Of a stretch of DNA of 29,686 bases, positions 1-7,360 are shown one piece after another (the first letter of the stretch is position 1; each line of letters begins with the position of its first letter). The notes under the pieces were generated by a model. The model made no database searches. It worked only from the letters and a program-made list of their open reading frames with translations, and was not told where the DNA came from. Made by a program: the position numbers and the translations under genes. Origin of the DNA: CALOBA01 sp942491465. GTDB lineage: Bacteria; Pseudomonadota; Gammaproteobacteria; Chromatiales; Chromatiaceae. The stretch lies in the NCBI GenBank assembly GCA_942491465.1, contig CALOBA010000079.1, positions 1-29,686 of the forward strand, written 5' to 3'.

Positions 1-567
1 CCTCAATGGAGGCAAGTGCAGCGGATCGGGGGGTCGAAGCTCGTCGCGCAATGCGTGATAGAGCAATGGCTTGCCAACGAAACTCACCTTCTGCGGCCAG
101 ATTGACTCCAACTGAGCCAGGATCGTCCTGGTATCGGCAGGGCCTTGCGCAATCTGCGTGTAGTCGTTGCCGAGTGCGAGCGCCTGGGCGGCCAACTCGC
201 AGTCCTTGCCCCAGACATTATCCAGATAGCGCATCAAGCGTCGATGTAGGGAATCCGCTAAGCCAAGCTCGCGCCGATAGCCCAAGGATTTCGGGATACC
301 CAAAAACGCATACTGCGGGTCTTGCGCAACGCCGATCCCGCACCGGCTCGCCAGGTACACATAGAAATCCGATGCCGCAGCCAAACGAAAACCGATCGCT
401 TGCGCATCGCCCAACGCCTGCTGCGCGAAAATCTCAAGTGAGGATGGAGAACTCATTGCCGCATGAGCGGGCGCAAGGACGCGCAGGGAGACCGCCGAGC
501 GGTTTGTCGCGGCAACGGTCATGGCGGACTCGAATGCTGCAAGTTGGGCCGGACGAAGTTGGAGCAT
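1..567 (-). CDS. Hypothetical protein, 5' part, runs off the left edge
   Basis: The minus strand is open without a stop from the ATG at 567 to base 1 (189 codons), so the 3' end is missing. The product begins MLQLRPAQLAAFESAM, which resembles the start of the minus-strand gene at 3008 (MLTIRPEQFEALSADAY), so both may belong to one family. The remainder is mixed helical sequence with a central stretch containing GIPKSLGYRRELGLADSLHR, and no catalytic motif that I recognise. Third positions are less GC-biased than in the housekeeping genes, which fits an accessory gene. The ribosome-binding site before 567 is weak; a later in-frame Met (codon at 522) is an alternative start. Function unknown; association with a secretion or effector locus is only inferred from the related gene at 3008. 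Confidence 0.6.
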   Translation of the reverse strand, partial: MLQLRPAQLAAFESAMTVAATNRSAVSLRVLAPAHAAMSSPSSLEIFAQQALGDAQAIGFRLAAASDFYVYLASRCGIGVAQDPQYAFLGIPKSLGYRRELGLADSLHRRLMRYLDNVWGKDCELAAQALALGNDYTQIAQGPADTRTILAQLESIWPQKVSFVGKPLLYHALRDELRPPDPLHLPPLR

Positions 568-665
568 GACTGGGCGGCTCGGCGTATCTCAGCTCATAGG
601 AGAGGAGAGGAAAGGAATCTAGTGGATCAGGCTACGGGGGAGCAACGACTGACGCGGCAACGATA

Positions 666-1013
666 ACGGAGGCGAAAAGGCAGGTCAATGTTCGGTCCGG
701 GCTGGCCCAGGACGGCTGGCTCGTTCGTCGGCGCCGTGCGCCCAAGCTCATCGCCGTGCTGGCCGACGGCATGGGCATGAACCTGCGCCGGCTCGACGAG
801 ACCCTTGCCCGGCGCCGTGTGCGCCGGCTGCCCGCCGTCGGCGAGCCCTTCGACCCACACCGCATTCACGCTGTCGAGCTGACCCGAGACCCCGAGCGCC
901 CCAACGGCCAAGTCGTCGCCGAGCTGCGCCCCGGCTGGCTGCTCGACGACGCCCTGCTGCGCCCGGCCGAGGTGGTGGTCAATCGGGTCGATTCAGGCGG
1001 CAGCGGCGTCTGA
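666..1013 (+). pseudogene. GrpE-like nucleotide exchange factor, C-terminal remnant
   Basis: The frame reads TEAKRQVNVRSGLAQDG and later MNLRRLDETLARRRVRRLP, then GEPFDPHRIHAVELTRDPE, and near its end RPAEVVVNRVDSGGSGV before a TGA. The pattern of G-x-PFDP-x-x-H/M-x-A-V, a dipeptide-rich GQVV-x-E-x-RPG turn and LRPAEVVVNR is the beta-wing end of GrpE, here of the divergent type that accompanies HscC-like DnaK homologues. The usual upstream coiled-coil half is missing: the frame stays open back to about 600 but the residues there are Gly/Ser-rich and unlike GrpE, and no ATG precedes the homologous part. A GTG at 756 could start only an 85-residue stub. I read it as a truncated relic. Confidence 0.6.
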
Positions 1014-1034
1014 GTCGCAATAATGCGCTCCGTT

Positions 1035-1140
1035 CGTGGTCGTGATCGTGATCGTGATCGTGGTCGTGATCGAAATCCAAGCCGGGGTCGGATCGAAATC
1101 GGCTTCGCCCACATTGGCGACCACGACCACGACCACGACC
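1035..1140. repeat. Inverted pair of hexanucleotide arrays
   Basis: Bases 1035-1072 consist of CGTGAT/CGTGGT hexamers. Bases 1118-1140 consist of CGACCA hexamers, which are the complement of the CGTGGT variant. The roughly 45 bases between them are non-repetitive. The two arrays could pair into a long imperfect hairpin. A similar arrangement, with a different hexamer, occurs at 9221-9418. No gene is apparent between 1014 and 1284. Confidence 0.75.
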
Positions 1141-1164
1141 CCCGCGGAGTAAGGAGAAAGATAT

Positions 1165-1193
1165 CTCGCGCAGAGACGCAAAGGCGCAAAGGA
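1165..1193. repeat. Dispersed intergenic repeat (GCAGAGACGCAAAGG type)
   Basis: A tract with the words CAGAGACGCAAAGGCGCAAA lies between the hexamer arrays and the next element. A related copy in opposite orientation occurs at 7269-7297, between yceH and the HAD phosphatase. Purine-rich sequences of this kind are common intergenic repeats in many proteobacterial and cyanobacterial genomes; no function is evident. Confidence 0.5.
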
Positions 1194-1276
1194 CAGAGAA
1201 GAAATAGAAATGAAGCAGCGGAGAGTTGCGGAGGGCATTGCGCTGGTTGCATCGACTAATTTTCTTCCTTTCATTT

Positions 1277-1334
1277 GGAAGAAATCAGAAATAACGTGAA
1301 CATGTCATCTCGTTGTCGTTGTCGTTGTCGTTGC
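1277..1334 (+). repeat. Dispersed element, copy A: conserved flank plus (GTTGTC)n
   Basis: This is a roughly 58-base unit: GGAAGAA, ATCAGAAATAA, GTGAACATGTCA, CTC, then about three and a half CGTTGT hexamers. It is nearly identical to the reverse complement of 9391-9450, with only a few substitutions across the flank. Both copies lie at the 3' end of a minus-strand gene. In this copy the element supplies the last 14 or so codons and the stop of the gene that ends at 1285. Confidence 0.75.
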
Positions 1335-2600
1335 TCATCACGCAGCCGACGTCCCAGTGCTTGTTGTCCGACTTGGCCCAGTCGCCGCCCCAGCCGTTGT
1401 GCGTGGTGGCGCGCCGATGGGATGCGTAGTCGTGCTGCTTGGGATTCGGGCCGGCATCGGCGGCGTGCTCCATATGGCGGTGGTGACCGGCCTCATGGAC
1501 CCAGGTGTCGGCATTGCCGCTGTCGGAGTAGAGATTAGGTGGCGCCGAGGCCGAGGCCGATGGCGTCCATCGCGATCCGGTTCCGGTCGGTCGTGCCGGT
1601 CGCCGACAAGGTGCTGGGCGCGCCCGTGGCGGGGCCGGGGGCGGCGCCGTCGCGCGGCACCGAGCGCTTGAGCTCGCGCAGGGCGATCTTGTACACCGCC
1701 TCGCCGTCCAGGCTATTGTCGCGTTTGCCGTTGACCGGTCCCGGATGGTAGCCGGCCTCGGCCAGCTTGTACTGATAGTACAACGCGGTCTCGCCGGAGG
1801 ACGGGGCGGGCTTCGGGTAATGCTTGGCGGGCTCCAGGGCCAGGGCGGGCTTGGATTCGCGCGCATGGTAGGCGCGGTGGACGGGGTTCAGCAGCCCGTC
1901 GTGGCAGTACAGGCGCACCTCCGAGTGCCGCGCTGCGAGCGCCAGGCCCTCGCTCTCGCCCTCTTTGGTGTGGGCGCGGATCTCGACCCGATAGGGCATC
2001 TGCGACGGGTCGGCCTCCTTGTGGTCGTCGTATTCCACGCCCTCGGCGTACTTGCCGTCCCATTCGACGCCCTTGGTGCCCTTCTTGAGCTCCTCTGCGC
2101 TGAGCGCAAGCATCCACACCAGATGGCCCTGAGCATCGCTGATCTCGACCACGCCTCTGTCCTGATTGGCCTCGTTCTTCCAGCCGATCCTCGCCGGGGT
2201 CGATGCAAAGTCCTTGGTCTTCACCGGTGGGACGGTCTCCTTTTCCTCCCACTGGGGCCAGTCCGCCGCCGGCGAGGGTGAAGTCGCCCTTGGGGTCCTT
2301 GATCAGGCTGTCTTGATAGCGATCCGGGTACTCGACCTCGTAGTGGTAAGGACCGGGCTTGCGGTCGAGGTAGACCGCAATGCCCATCTTGTCGGTCTTG
2401 GCTCGGCCCGATGAGGTCCCGCTGATCTTGGTCGGGATCTTGGCCATGGGCTCGAAGGTGTCGCGCCGGTAGACGCCGATGAAGATGTCGCCGTCGCGCA
2501 GCGGGCATTCGTGCTTTGCCTTTGACGCGCGTTTCGTCCGCTGACCACGACGCTTTGCCAGCCGTGTGTTGAGGCCGTGGAAAAAGCTTTTGTGGGACAT
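1285..2600 (-). pseudogene. Degraded multidomain protein: FlgD-like Ig, peptidoglycan-binding and HEAGH domains
   Basis: Translation starts at an ATG (2600) that overlaps the upstream stop as TGATG. The first frame (MSHKSFFHGLNTRLAKRRG onward) runs to about 2260, where reading must shift by one base to continue as WPQWEEKETVPPVKTKD. That second frame holds an FlgD-like Ig stretch (DAQGHLVWMLALSAEEL, then GVEWDGKYAEG) and a peptidoglycan-binding-like stretch (YQYKLAEAGYHPGPVNGK), and stops at 1535. A further shift near 1540 recovers NLYSDSGNADTWVHEAGHHR, with an HEAGH zinc-site-like motif, and then CVMS. Directly after CVMS the residues become DNDNDN, encoded by the invading GTTGTC element, so the expected Cys-containing C-terminus is lost. 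Such proteins often sit in type VI secretion or effector neighbourhoods (inference). Two frameshifts plus a truncated end make a pseudogene more likely than sequencing error, although the second is not excluded. Confidence 0.7.
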
Positions 2601-3008
2601 CAGAACCGGCTCCGGATGGTGCGCATGGCGGCCAGGACCTCGGCCAGCATCGGCGCGTCGGCGCCCAGGTCTTGCAGCCGGTCTTCGACGATCGCCAGGC
2701 GCAGGCGACCGGGATCCTCGCGGGCAAGGGCCTGCTCCACAAAGGGAAACAGCTGCGGGTGCTCGGGCTCGACCCGTTCCAGGGTGGCCAGCAGGCAGGT
2801 CAGTGCCGCCTGATCGGCGTCGTCGTCGATCTCGGCGGCATCGGCGATGGTGAGGACGTCGTGCACGAAGGCGTCGAGACGGTCCGCCGGCTTGAATGGG
2901 GGCGGCGGTGCCGAGCAGCTCGACCAGCGCGGTGCGCAGCCGCCGGACGAAACGCGTATAGGCATCCGCGGACAGTGCTTCGAACTGTTCGGGGCGGATC
3001 GTGAGCAT
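2600..3008 (-). pseudogene. Small helical protein, frameshifted; coupled to the downstream gene
   Basis: The start is the ATG at 3008 (MLTIRPEQFEALSADAY), preceded by a GGAG about a dozen bases upstream. After about 35 codons, at a run of five identical bases (2898-2902), the frame must change for the protein to continue as FKPADRLDAFVHDVLTIADA and later AIVEDRLQDLGADAPMLAEV, ending at a TGA that overlaps the next ATG. The restored product would be about 136 residues, acidic and helical. Its N-terminus resembles that of the gene starting at 567. It is probably an accessory or adaptor-type partner of the downstream protein, a role inferred only from the overlap. The single-base change in a homopolymer could be a real mutation or an assembly error. 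Confidence 0.6.
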
Positions 3009-3170
3009 GGGACGACTCCGGCAGAGGCGGGGTGGAGAAGACTTCCCAGGGCTGAGCCCAGGCCATGGCAACGGGCTGACCGACGGTGAGCTGCAGCTTG
3101 GCCGCGAGGTTAGTCCGTGGGTTGGGATCGGTCAAGCTGCTCCCGAGGTGCACGCACGACCGGCCGGGAC

Positions 3171-3176
3171 TATGAT
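3171..3176 (+). promoter_or_regulatory. Possible -10 box upstream of recG
   Basis: TATGAT, five of six matches to the sigma-70 -10 consensus, lies 31 bases before the recG ATG in the 198-base divergent gap between 3008 and 3207. No convincing -35 box is seen 16-18 bases further upstream, so this is only suggestive. Confidence 0.3.
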
Positions 3177-3206
3177 CGAGCCCTTGTCTTGCATCCGCTC
3201 ACCGCT

Positions 3207-5303
3207 ATGCCCGTGTCCAACACCGCCAGTCTCGAACAGACCCCCGTCGACCAGCTGCACCGGGTCGGTCCACGGATCAGCCAACGTCTCGCCAAGCTTG
3301 GCATCGAGACCGTGGCGGATCTGTTGTTCCACCTGCCGGTGCGCTATCAGGACCGCACCCGGGTGCGGCCGATCTATGGCCTGCAGCCGGGCGAGGAGGT
3401 GGTGGTCGAGGGCGTGGTCACCGATGCCCGCATCAGCTACGGTCGTCGCCGCTCGCTGAAGGTCTGGCTGCAGGACGACAGCGGTGGCGGGCTGATGCTG
3501 CGGTTCTTCCACTTCGGGCCGGGCCAGACCCAGGCCCTGCGTCCGGGCACGCGGCTGCGCTGCTTCGGCGAGGTGAGCCAGGGGCCGGAGGCGCTCGGCA
3601 TGGTCCACCCCGAGTACGAGGCGGCGGATGTGGTCCTGCCGCTGCACGGGGGCGAGACCCTGACCCCGGTCTATCCGTCCACCGAGGGCATGCAGCAGGT
3701 CTCCTGGCGCGGGCTTACCGACCAGGCCCTGGGGCTGCTGGAGCAGTCCCCGGAGGCGCTGCCGGACTGGCTCCCGGCCGAGATCGGCGCGACCTTGAAG
3801 CTGCCGGGGCTGGCCGAGTCGGTGCGCTATCTGCATCGCCCGCCGGCGGATGCGGCGGTGGCCGACTTGGCCGAGCGCCGCCACCCGGCCTTCCAGCGCC
3901 TGGCCTTTGAGGAGATGCTGGCCCAGCAGCTGGCGCTGCGGCGGCTGCGCGCCGAGCGCCGCGGACTGGCCGCAGCGGCGTTGCCGGGGGATGGTGCGCT
4001 GCGCCGGCAGCTGCTGGCCGGGCTGCCCTTTGCGCTGACCGGTGCCCAGCAGCGGGTGCTCGACGAGATCGCCGCCGACCTCGGGCAGACCGCACCGATG
4101 ATGCGCCTGCTCCAGGGCGATGTGGGCTCCGGCAAGACCGTGGTGGCCGCCCTGGCCGCGCTGCAGGCGGTGGAGGCCGGTCGCCAGGCGGCGCTGATGG
4201 CCCCCACCGAGCTGCTGGCCGAGCAGCACCTGCGCAGCCTCGCCAGCTGGCTCCTGCCCCTGGGTCTGGAGCCGCTGTGGCTGTCGGGCCGGCACAAGGG
4301 CGCCGAGCGGGCGCAGATCCTCGCGCGCATCGCCGACGGCAGCGCGGCGGTGCTGATCGGCACCCATGCCCTGATCCAGGCCGACGTGCGCTTCGCCGAC
4401 CTTGGCCTGGCGATCATCGACGAGCAGCACCGTTTCGGCGTGCACCAGCGCCTGGCCCTGCGCGAGAAGGGCGCAGGCGCCACGCCGCACCAGCTGATCA
4501 TGACCGCGACGCCGATCCCGCGCTCGCTGGCCATGTCGCTCTATGCCGACCTGGACCTATCGGTGCTCGACGAGCTGCCCCCGGGGCGCAGGCCGGTGAA
4601 GACGGTCGCCGTCCCCGACGGCCGCCGCGCCGAGGTCATCCACCGCGTCCGCCGGGCCTGCGCCAACCGCCGCCAGGCCTACTGGGTCTGCACCCTGGTG
4701 GAGGAGTCCGAGGTGCTGCAGGCCCAGGCCGCCGAGGACAGCGCCGAGGAGCTGCGCGCGAGCCTGCCGGGGTTGCGCGTCGGCCTGGTCCACGGCCGGC
4801 TGAAGCCTGCCGAGCGCGAGCCGGTGATGGCCGCCTTCGCCGCCGGCGAGCTGGACCTGCTGGTGGCCACCACGGTCATCGAGGTCGGCGTCGACGTGCC
4901 CAACGCCAGCCTGATGATCATCGAGAACCCCGAGCGCCTGGGCCTGGCCCAGCTCCACCAGCTACGCGGTCGGGTCGGCCGCGGTCGGCAGGAGAGCTTC
5001 TGTCTGCTGCTCTACCACCCGCCGCTGACCGAGACCGCCACCAAGCGGCTCGACACCCTGCGCCGCGAGCACAGCGGCTTCAAGATCGCCGATGCGGACC
5101 TGCGCCAGCGCGGCGCCGGTGAGGTCCTCGGCACCCGCCAGTCCGGTCTCGCCCAGTTCCGCCTGGCCGACCCGCTGCGCGACGAGGCCCTGGTCCCCAG
5201 GGCGCAGCGCGCCGCCGACCGGCTGCTCTGCGAGCACCCGGAGCGGGTCGATCCGCTGATCCGGCGCTGGTTGGGGCGGCGGGAGGATTGCGGGTTGGTC
5301 TGA
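3207..5303 (+). CDS. recG: ATP-dependent DNA helicase RecG
   Basis: This 698-residue protein is the length expected of RecG, the helicase that remodels stalled replication forks and branched recombination intermediates. The N-terminal wedge region contains a helix-hairpin-helix-like start (VDQLHRVGPRISQRLAKLGI) and an OB fold. The helicase core has Walker A GDVGSGKT at residues 304-311, the DEQH box at 405-408, TATPIPR, and the C-terminal motifs TTVIEVGVDVPNA and QLRGRVGRG. The ATG at 3207 is chosen because MPVSNTASLEQTPVDQLHRV matches a normal RecG start; upstream in-frame codons (from 3117) look non-coding. It stands alone, divergent from the degraded pair on its left, and appears intact. 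Confidence 0.97.
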   Translation: MPVSNTASLEQTPVDQLHRVGPRISQRLAKLGIETVADLLFHLPVRYQDRTRVRPIYGLQPGEEVVVEGVVTDARISYGRRRSLKVWLQDDSGGGLMLRFFHFGPGQTQALRPGTRLRCFGEVSQGPEALGMVHPEYEAADVVLPLHGGETLTPVYPSTEGMQQVSWRGLTDQALGLLEQSPEALPDWLPAEIGATLKLPGLAESVRYLHRPPADAAVADLAERRHPAFQRLAFEEMLAQQLALRRLRAERRGLAAAALPGDGALRRQLLAGLPFALTGAQQRVLDEIAADLGQTAPMMRLLQGDVGSGKTVVAALAALQAVEAGRQAALMAPTELLAEQHLRSLASWLLPLGLEPLWLSGRHKGAERAQILARIADGSAAVLIGTHALIQADVRFADLGLAIIDEQHRFGVHQRLALREKGAGATPHQLIMTATPIPRSLAMSLYADLDLSVLDELPPGRRPVKTVAVPDGRRAEVIHRVRRACANRRQAYWVCTLVEESEVLQAQAAEDSAEELRASLPGLRVGLVHGRLKPAEREPVMAAFAAGELDLLVATTVIEVGVDVPNASLMIIENPERLGLAQLHQLRGRVGRGRQESFCLLLYHPPLTETATKRLDTLRREHSGFKIADADLRQRGAGEVLGTRQSGLAQFRLADPLRDEALVPRAQRAADRLLCEHPERVDPLIRRWLGRREDCGLV

Positions 5304-5440
5304 CGTGGTGTCGGTGTGCGTCATCGGTGCTTTTTTCCCTGCAAGACGCTAGTGGATCGGAAAGCTACCGGAGCGCGAGGCAATGATGCCGGCTTGAGGC
5401 AGGATCGGGTGCGTCATGCTGAAACCCAAACAGGCTAAGC

Positions 5441-5458
5441 TTGTCAGTGTGTTGACAA
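5441..5458. promoter_or_regulatory. Perfect 6-6-6 inverted repeat upstream of the aldolase gene
   Basis: TTGTCA, six bases, then TGACAA lies 27-44 bases before the aldolase ATG. The half-sites are exactly complementary and the spacing is that of a dimeric helix-turn-helix regulator. The cognate regulator cannot be named from sequence alone. Confidence 0.35.
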
Positions 5459-5484
5459 CGCCCCGCAACCGAAGGAGACCGATC

Positions 5485-6537
5485 ATGACCAATATTGTGC
5501 AACTGCTCGGCGCCGACGCCGAAGATCTGCTCAACCACCGCTGCGAGGGCATCCCGCGGGAGATGCTGCAGCTGCCGGGGCCGGATTTCATCGACCGCGT
5601 CCTGGCCCTGTCGGATCGGCCGGTGGGGGTGCTGCGCAACCTGCAGGCGATGCTCAATCACGGCCGCTTGGGCGGCACCGGCTATCTGTCCATCCTGCCG
5701 GTGGATCAGGGTGTGGAGCACTCCGGCGGGGCCTCGTTCGCGCCGAATCCGATCTACTTCGACCCGGCCAACATCGTCGAGCTGGCCATGGCCGGCGGCT
5801 GCAACGCGGTGGCCTCTACCTTGGGTGTGCTCGGCAGCGTCGGCCGGCGCTATGCCCACAAGATCCCGTTCCTGGTCAAGCTCAACCACAACGAGATGCT
5901 GACCTACCCGACCATCTACGACCAGACCCTGTTCGCCAGTGTCGAGCAGGCCTTCGACCTGGGTGCGGCGGCGGTGGGCGCGACCATCTACTTCGGCTCC
6001 GCCGAGAGCCGCCGCCAGGTCCAGGAGATCAGCGAGTCTTTCGCGCGCGCCCATGAGCTGGGGATGGTCACGGTGCTGTGGGCCTATCTGCGCAACAGCG
6101 CCTTCAAGAAGGACGGCGTGGACTACCACAGCGCCGCGGACCTGACCGGCCAGGCGAACCATCTGGCGGTGACCATCGAGGCCGATATCGTCAAGCAGAA
6201 GCAGGCCACCAACGACGGCGGCTTCACCGCCATCGGCTTCGGCAAGACCAGCCCCATCGTCTACGAGACGCTCTCGGCCAGCCACCCCATCGATCATGTG
6301 CGCTACCAGGTGGCGAACTGCTATATGGGCCGCGTCGGCATGATCAACTCCGGCGGCGCCTCATCCGGGGCCGGCGATCTGGCTGCGGCGGTGCGCACGG
6401 CGGTCATCAACAAGCGCGCCGGCGGCATGGGGATGATCTCCGGGCGCAAGGCGTTCCAGCGGCCGATGGCGGAGGGCGTGGCGCTGTTGCAGGCGATCCA
6501 GGACGTCTATCTGGCCTCGGAGGTGACCGTCGCCTGA
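5485..6537 (+). CDS. fbaB: Class I fructose-bisphosphate aldolase (DhnA/FbaB family)
   Basis: The 350-residue product is of the DhnA-type class I aldolase family, which cleaves or forms fructose 1,6-bisphosphate through a Schiff-base lysine without metal. Recognisable segments include PVDQGVEHSGG, FLVKLNHNE, and ADIVKQK, whose first lysine is residue 237 and is the likely Schiff-base residue. The phosphate-binding end carries INSGGASSGAGD and later GGMGMISGRKAFQRP. The start is fixed by a GAAGGAG ribosome-binding site ahead of ATGACC at 5485; an ATG at 5416 is in frame but lacks a site. It is a single gene, convergent with yceH with only about 50 bases between stops. It would serve glycolysis, gluconeogenesis or the Calvin cycle. 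Confidence 0.95.
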   Translation: MTNIVQLLGADAEDLLNHRCEGIPREMLQLPGPDFIDRVLALSDRPVGVLRNLQAMLNHGRLGGTGYLSILPVDQGVEHSGGASFAPNPIYFDPANIVELAMAGGCNAVASTLGVLGSVGRRYAHKIPFLVKLNHNEMLTYPTIYDQTLFASVEQAFDLGAAAVGATIYFGSAESRRQVQEISESFARAHELGMVTVLWAYLRNSAFKKDGVDYHSAADLTGQANHLAVTIEADIVKQKQATNDGGFTAIGFGKTSPIVYETLSASHPIDHVRYQVANCYMGRVGMINSGGASSGAGDLAAAVRTAVINKRAGGMGMISGRKAFQRPMAEGVALLQAIQDVYLASEVTVA

Positions 6538-6590
6538 CTACCCGGGCCCGATCACGTCGGCCTGTGCGGTGAGCAAGGCCGGCGCGGGGT

Positions 6591-7235
6591 TCAGCCTTCG
6601 ACGCGCTCGCGAAGGGCGTCGAGTTCGGCACGCAGCGCCGCGACCTCGGCCTCCAGGCGGTCGATGCGCGCGCGCTGGTCGCCGTGCGCGGCGGCGGGCT
6701 TGGCCGGAGGCGGCTCGAAGGCCGGCTCGCCGCACAACAGGTGGGCGTAGCGCTGCTCGCGGGTGCCCGCGGGGCGGGGCAACTCCCGGACCAGTGCCGG
6801 CTGGTGGCCGGCCAGTTCGTGCAGGGTCTGGCTGATGGCGGCAAGATCGGGGAAGTCGGCCAGGCGGGCGCTGTTGGTGCGCAGCTCGCCCTGGGTCTGG
6901 GGGCCGCGCAGCATCAGCACGCAGAGCAGGGCCTGCTGGCGGCGGTCGAGCATGAAGTGGCCGGCGAACTTGTGGTCGTAGCGCTCGGTGCGGCCGGAGA
7001 AGCTGGCATGGATCAGCCCGCGGTCGCGCAGCAGGGTGAGCGTATGGCCCACCTGACCGATCTCCAGGCGCATCACCGGGCTGCGGGCGCTCTTCTGATT
7101 GCAGGCGTTGGTCAGTGCGTTCAGCGTGAGCGGGTACTGGTCCGGGGTCGTGCGCTGCTTCTCCATCAGGCAGCCCAGCACGCGGGCCTCGGTCTCGGTT
7201 AGGAACGGCTCGGTGTCGGATATGGGCTCATTCAC
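6591..7235 (-). CDS. yceH: YceH family protein (UPF0502/DUF480)
   Basis: This 214-residue protein starts at a GTG (7235) with a GGGAGA ribosome-binding site. The DUF480 signature is plain: LTETEARVLGCLMEKQRTTP, YPLTLNALTNACNQKSAR, then GRTERYDHKF. The fold is two winged-helix domains. The last 40 residues form a coiled coil (RIDRLEAEVAALRAELDALR), a common ending in this family. The biochemical role of YceH is not established; it is a soluble protein widely conserved in gammaproteobacteria. It is monocistronic here, with an intergenic repeat upstream. Confidence 0.93.
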   Translation of the reverse strand: MNEPISDTEPFLTETEARVLGCLMEKQRTTPDQYPLTLNALTNACNQKSARSPVMRLEIGQVGHTLTLLRDRGLIHASFSGRTERYDHKFAGHFMLDRRQQALLCVLMLRGPQTQGELRTNSARLADFPDLAAISQTLHELAGHQPALVRELPRPAGTREQRYAHLLCGEPAFEPPPAKPAAAHGDQRARIDRLEAEVAALRAELDALRERVEG

Positions 7236-7268
7236 GCGTCAGTCTCCCAAGGTTGGATAGTCCGCTGT

Positions 7269-7297
7269 ACTTTGCGCCTTCGCGTCCTCTGCGCCTT
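7269..7297. repeat. Second copy of the GCAGAGACGCAAAGG-type intergenic repeat
   Basis: The tract CTTTGCGCCTTCGCGTCCTC followed by TGCGCCTT is, in reverse complement, similar to 1165-1193. It lies in the 125-base gap between yceH and the HAD phosphatase, both on the minus strand. Confidence 0.45.
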
Positions 7298-7360
7298 AGC
7301 GGTTTGTTGCGACGACGAGGTCGCGACGGCCGCAGTCCAGGCTGGAATGCGGTCCCGGGC

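Noticed and set aside
6..569. Open frame on the plus strand at the left edge
   Set aside because: The minus strand is open over the same bases with a sensible protein composition and a start resembling another gene of the window; the plus-strand product is Arg/Ser/Pro-rich shadow sequence.
1023..1259. Plus-strand frame with Arg-Asp repeats
   Set aside because: It is translation of the hexamer arrays and an intergenic repeat.
3132..4490. Long antisense frame within recG
   Set aside because: recG is unambiguous by helicase motifs; the antisense product is Gln/Gly/Arg-rich shadow.
5452..5457. TTGACA as a -35 box for the aldolase gene
   Set aside because: The matching -10 position would overlap the ribosome-binding site and no TATAAT-like word occurs there; the six bases are better explained as part of the inverted repeat.
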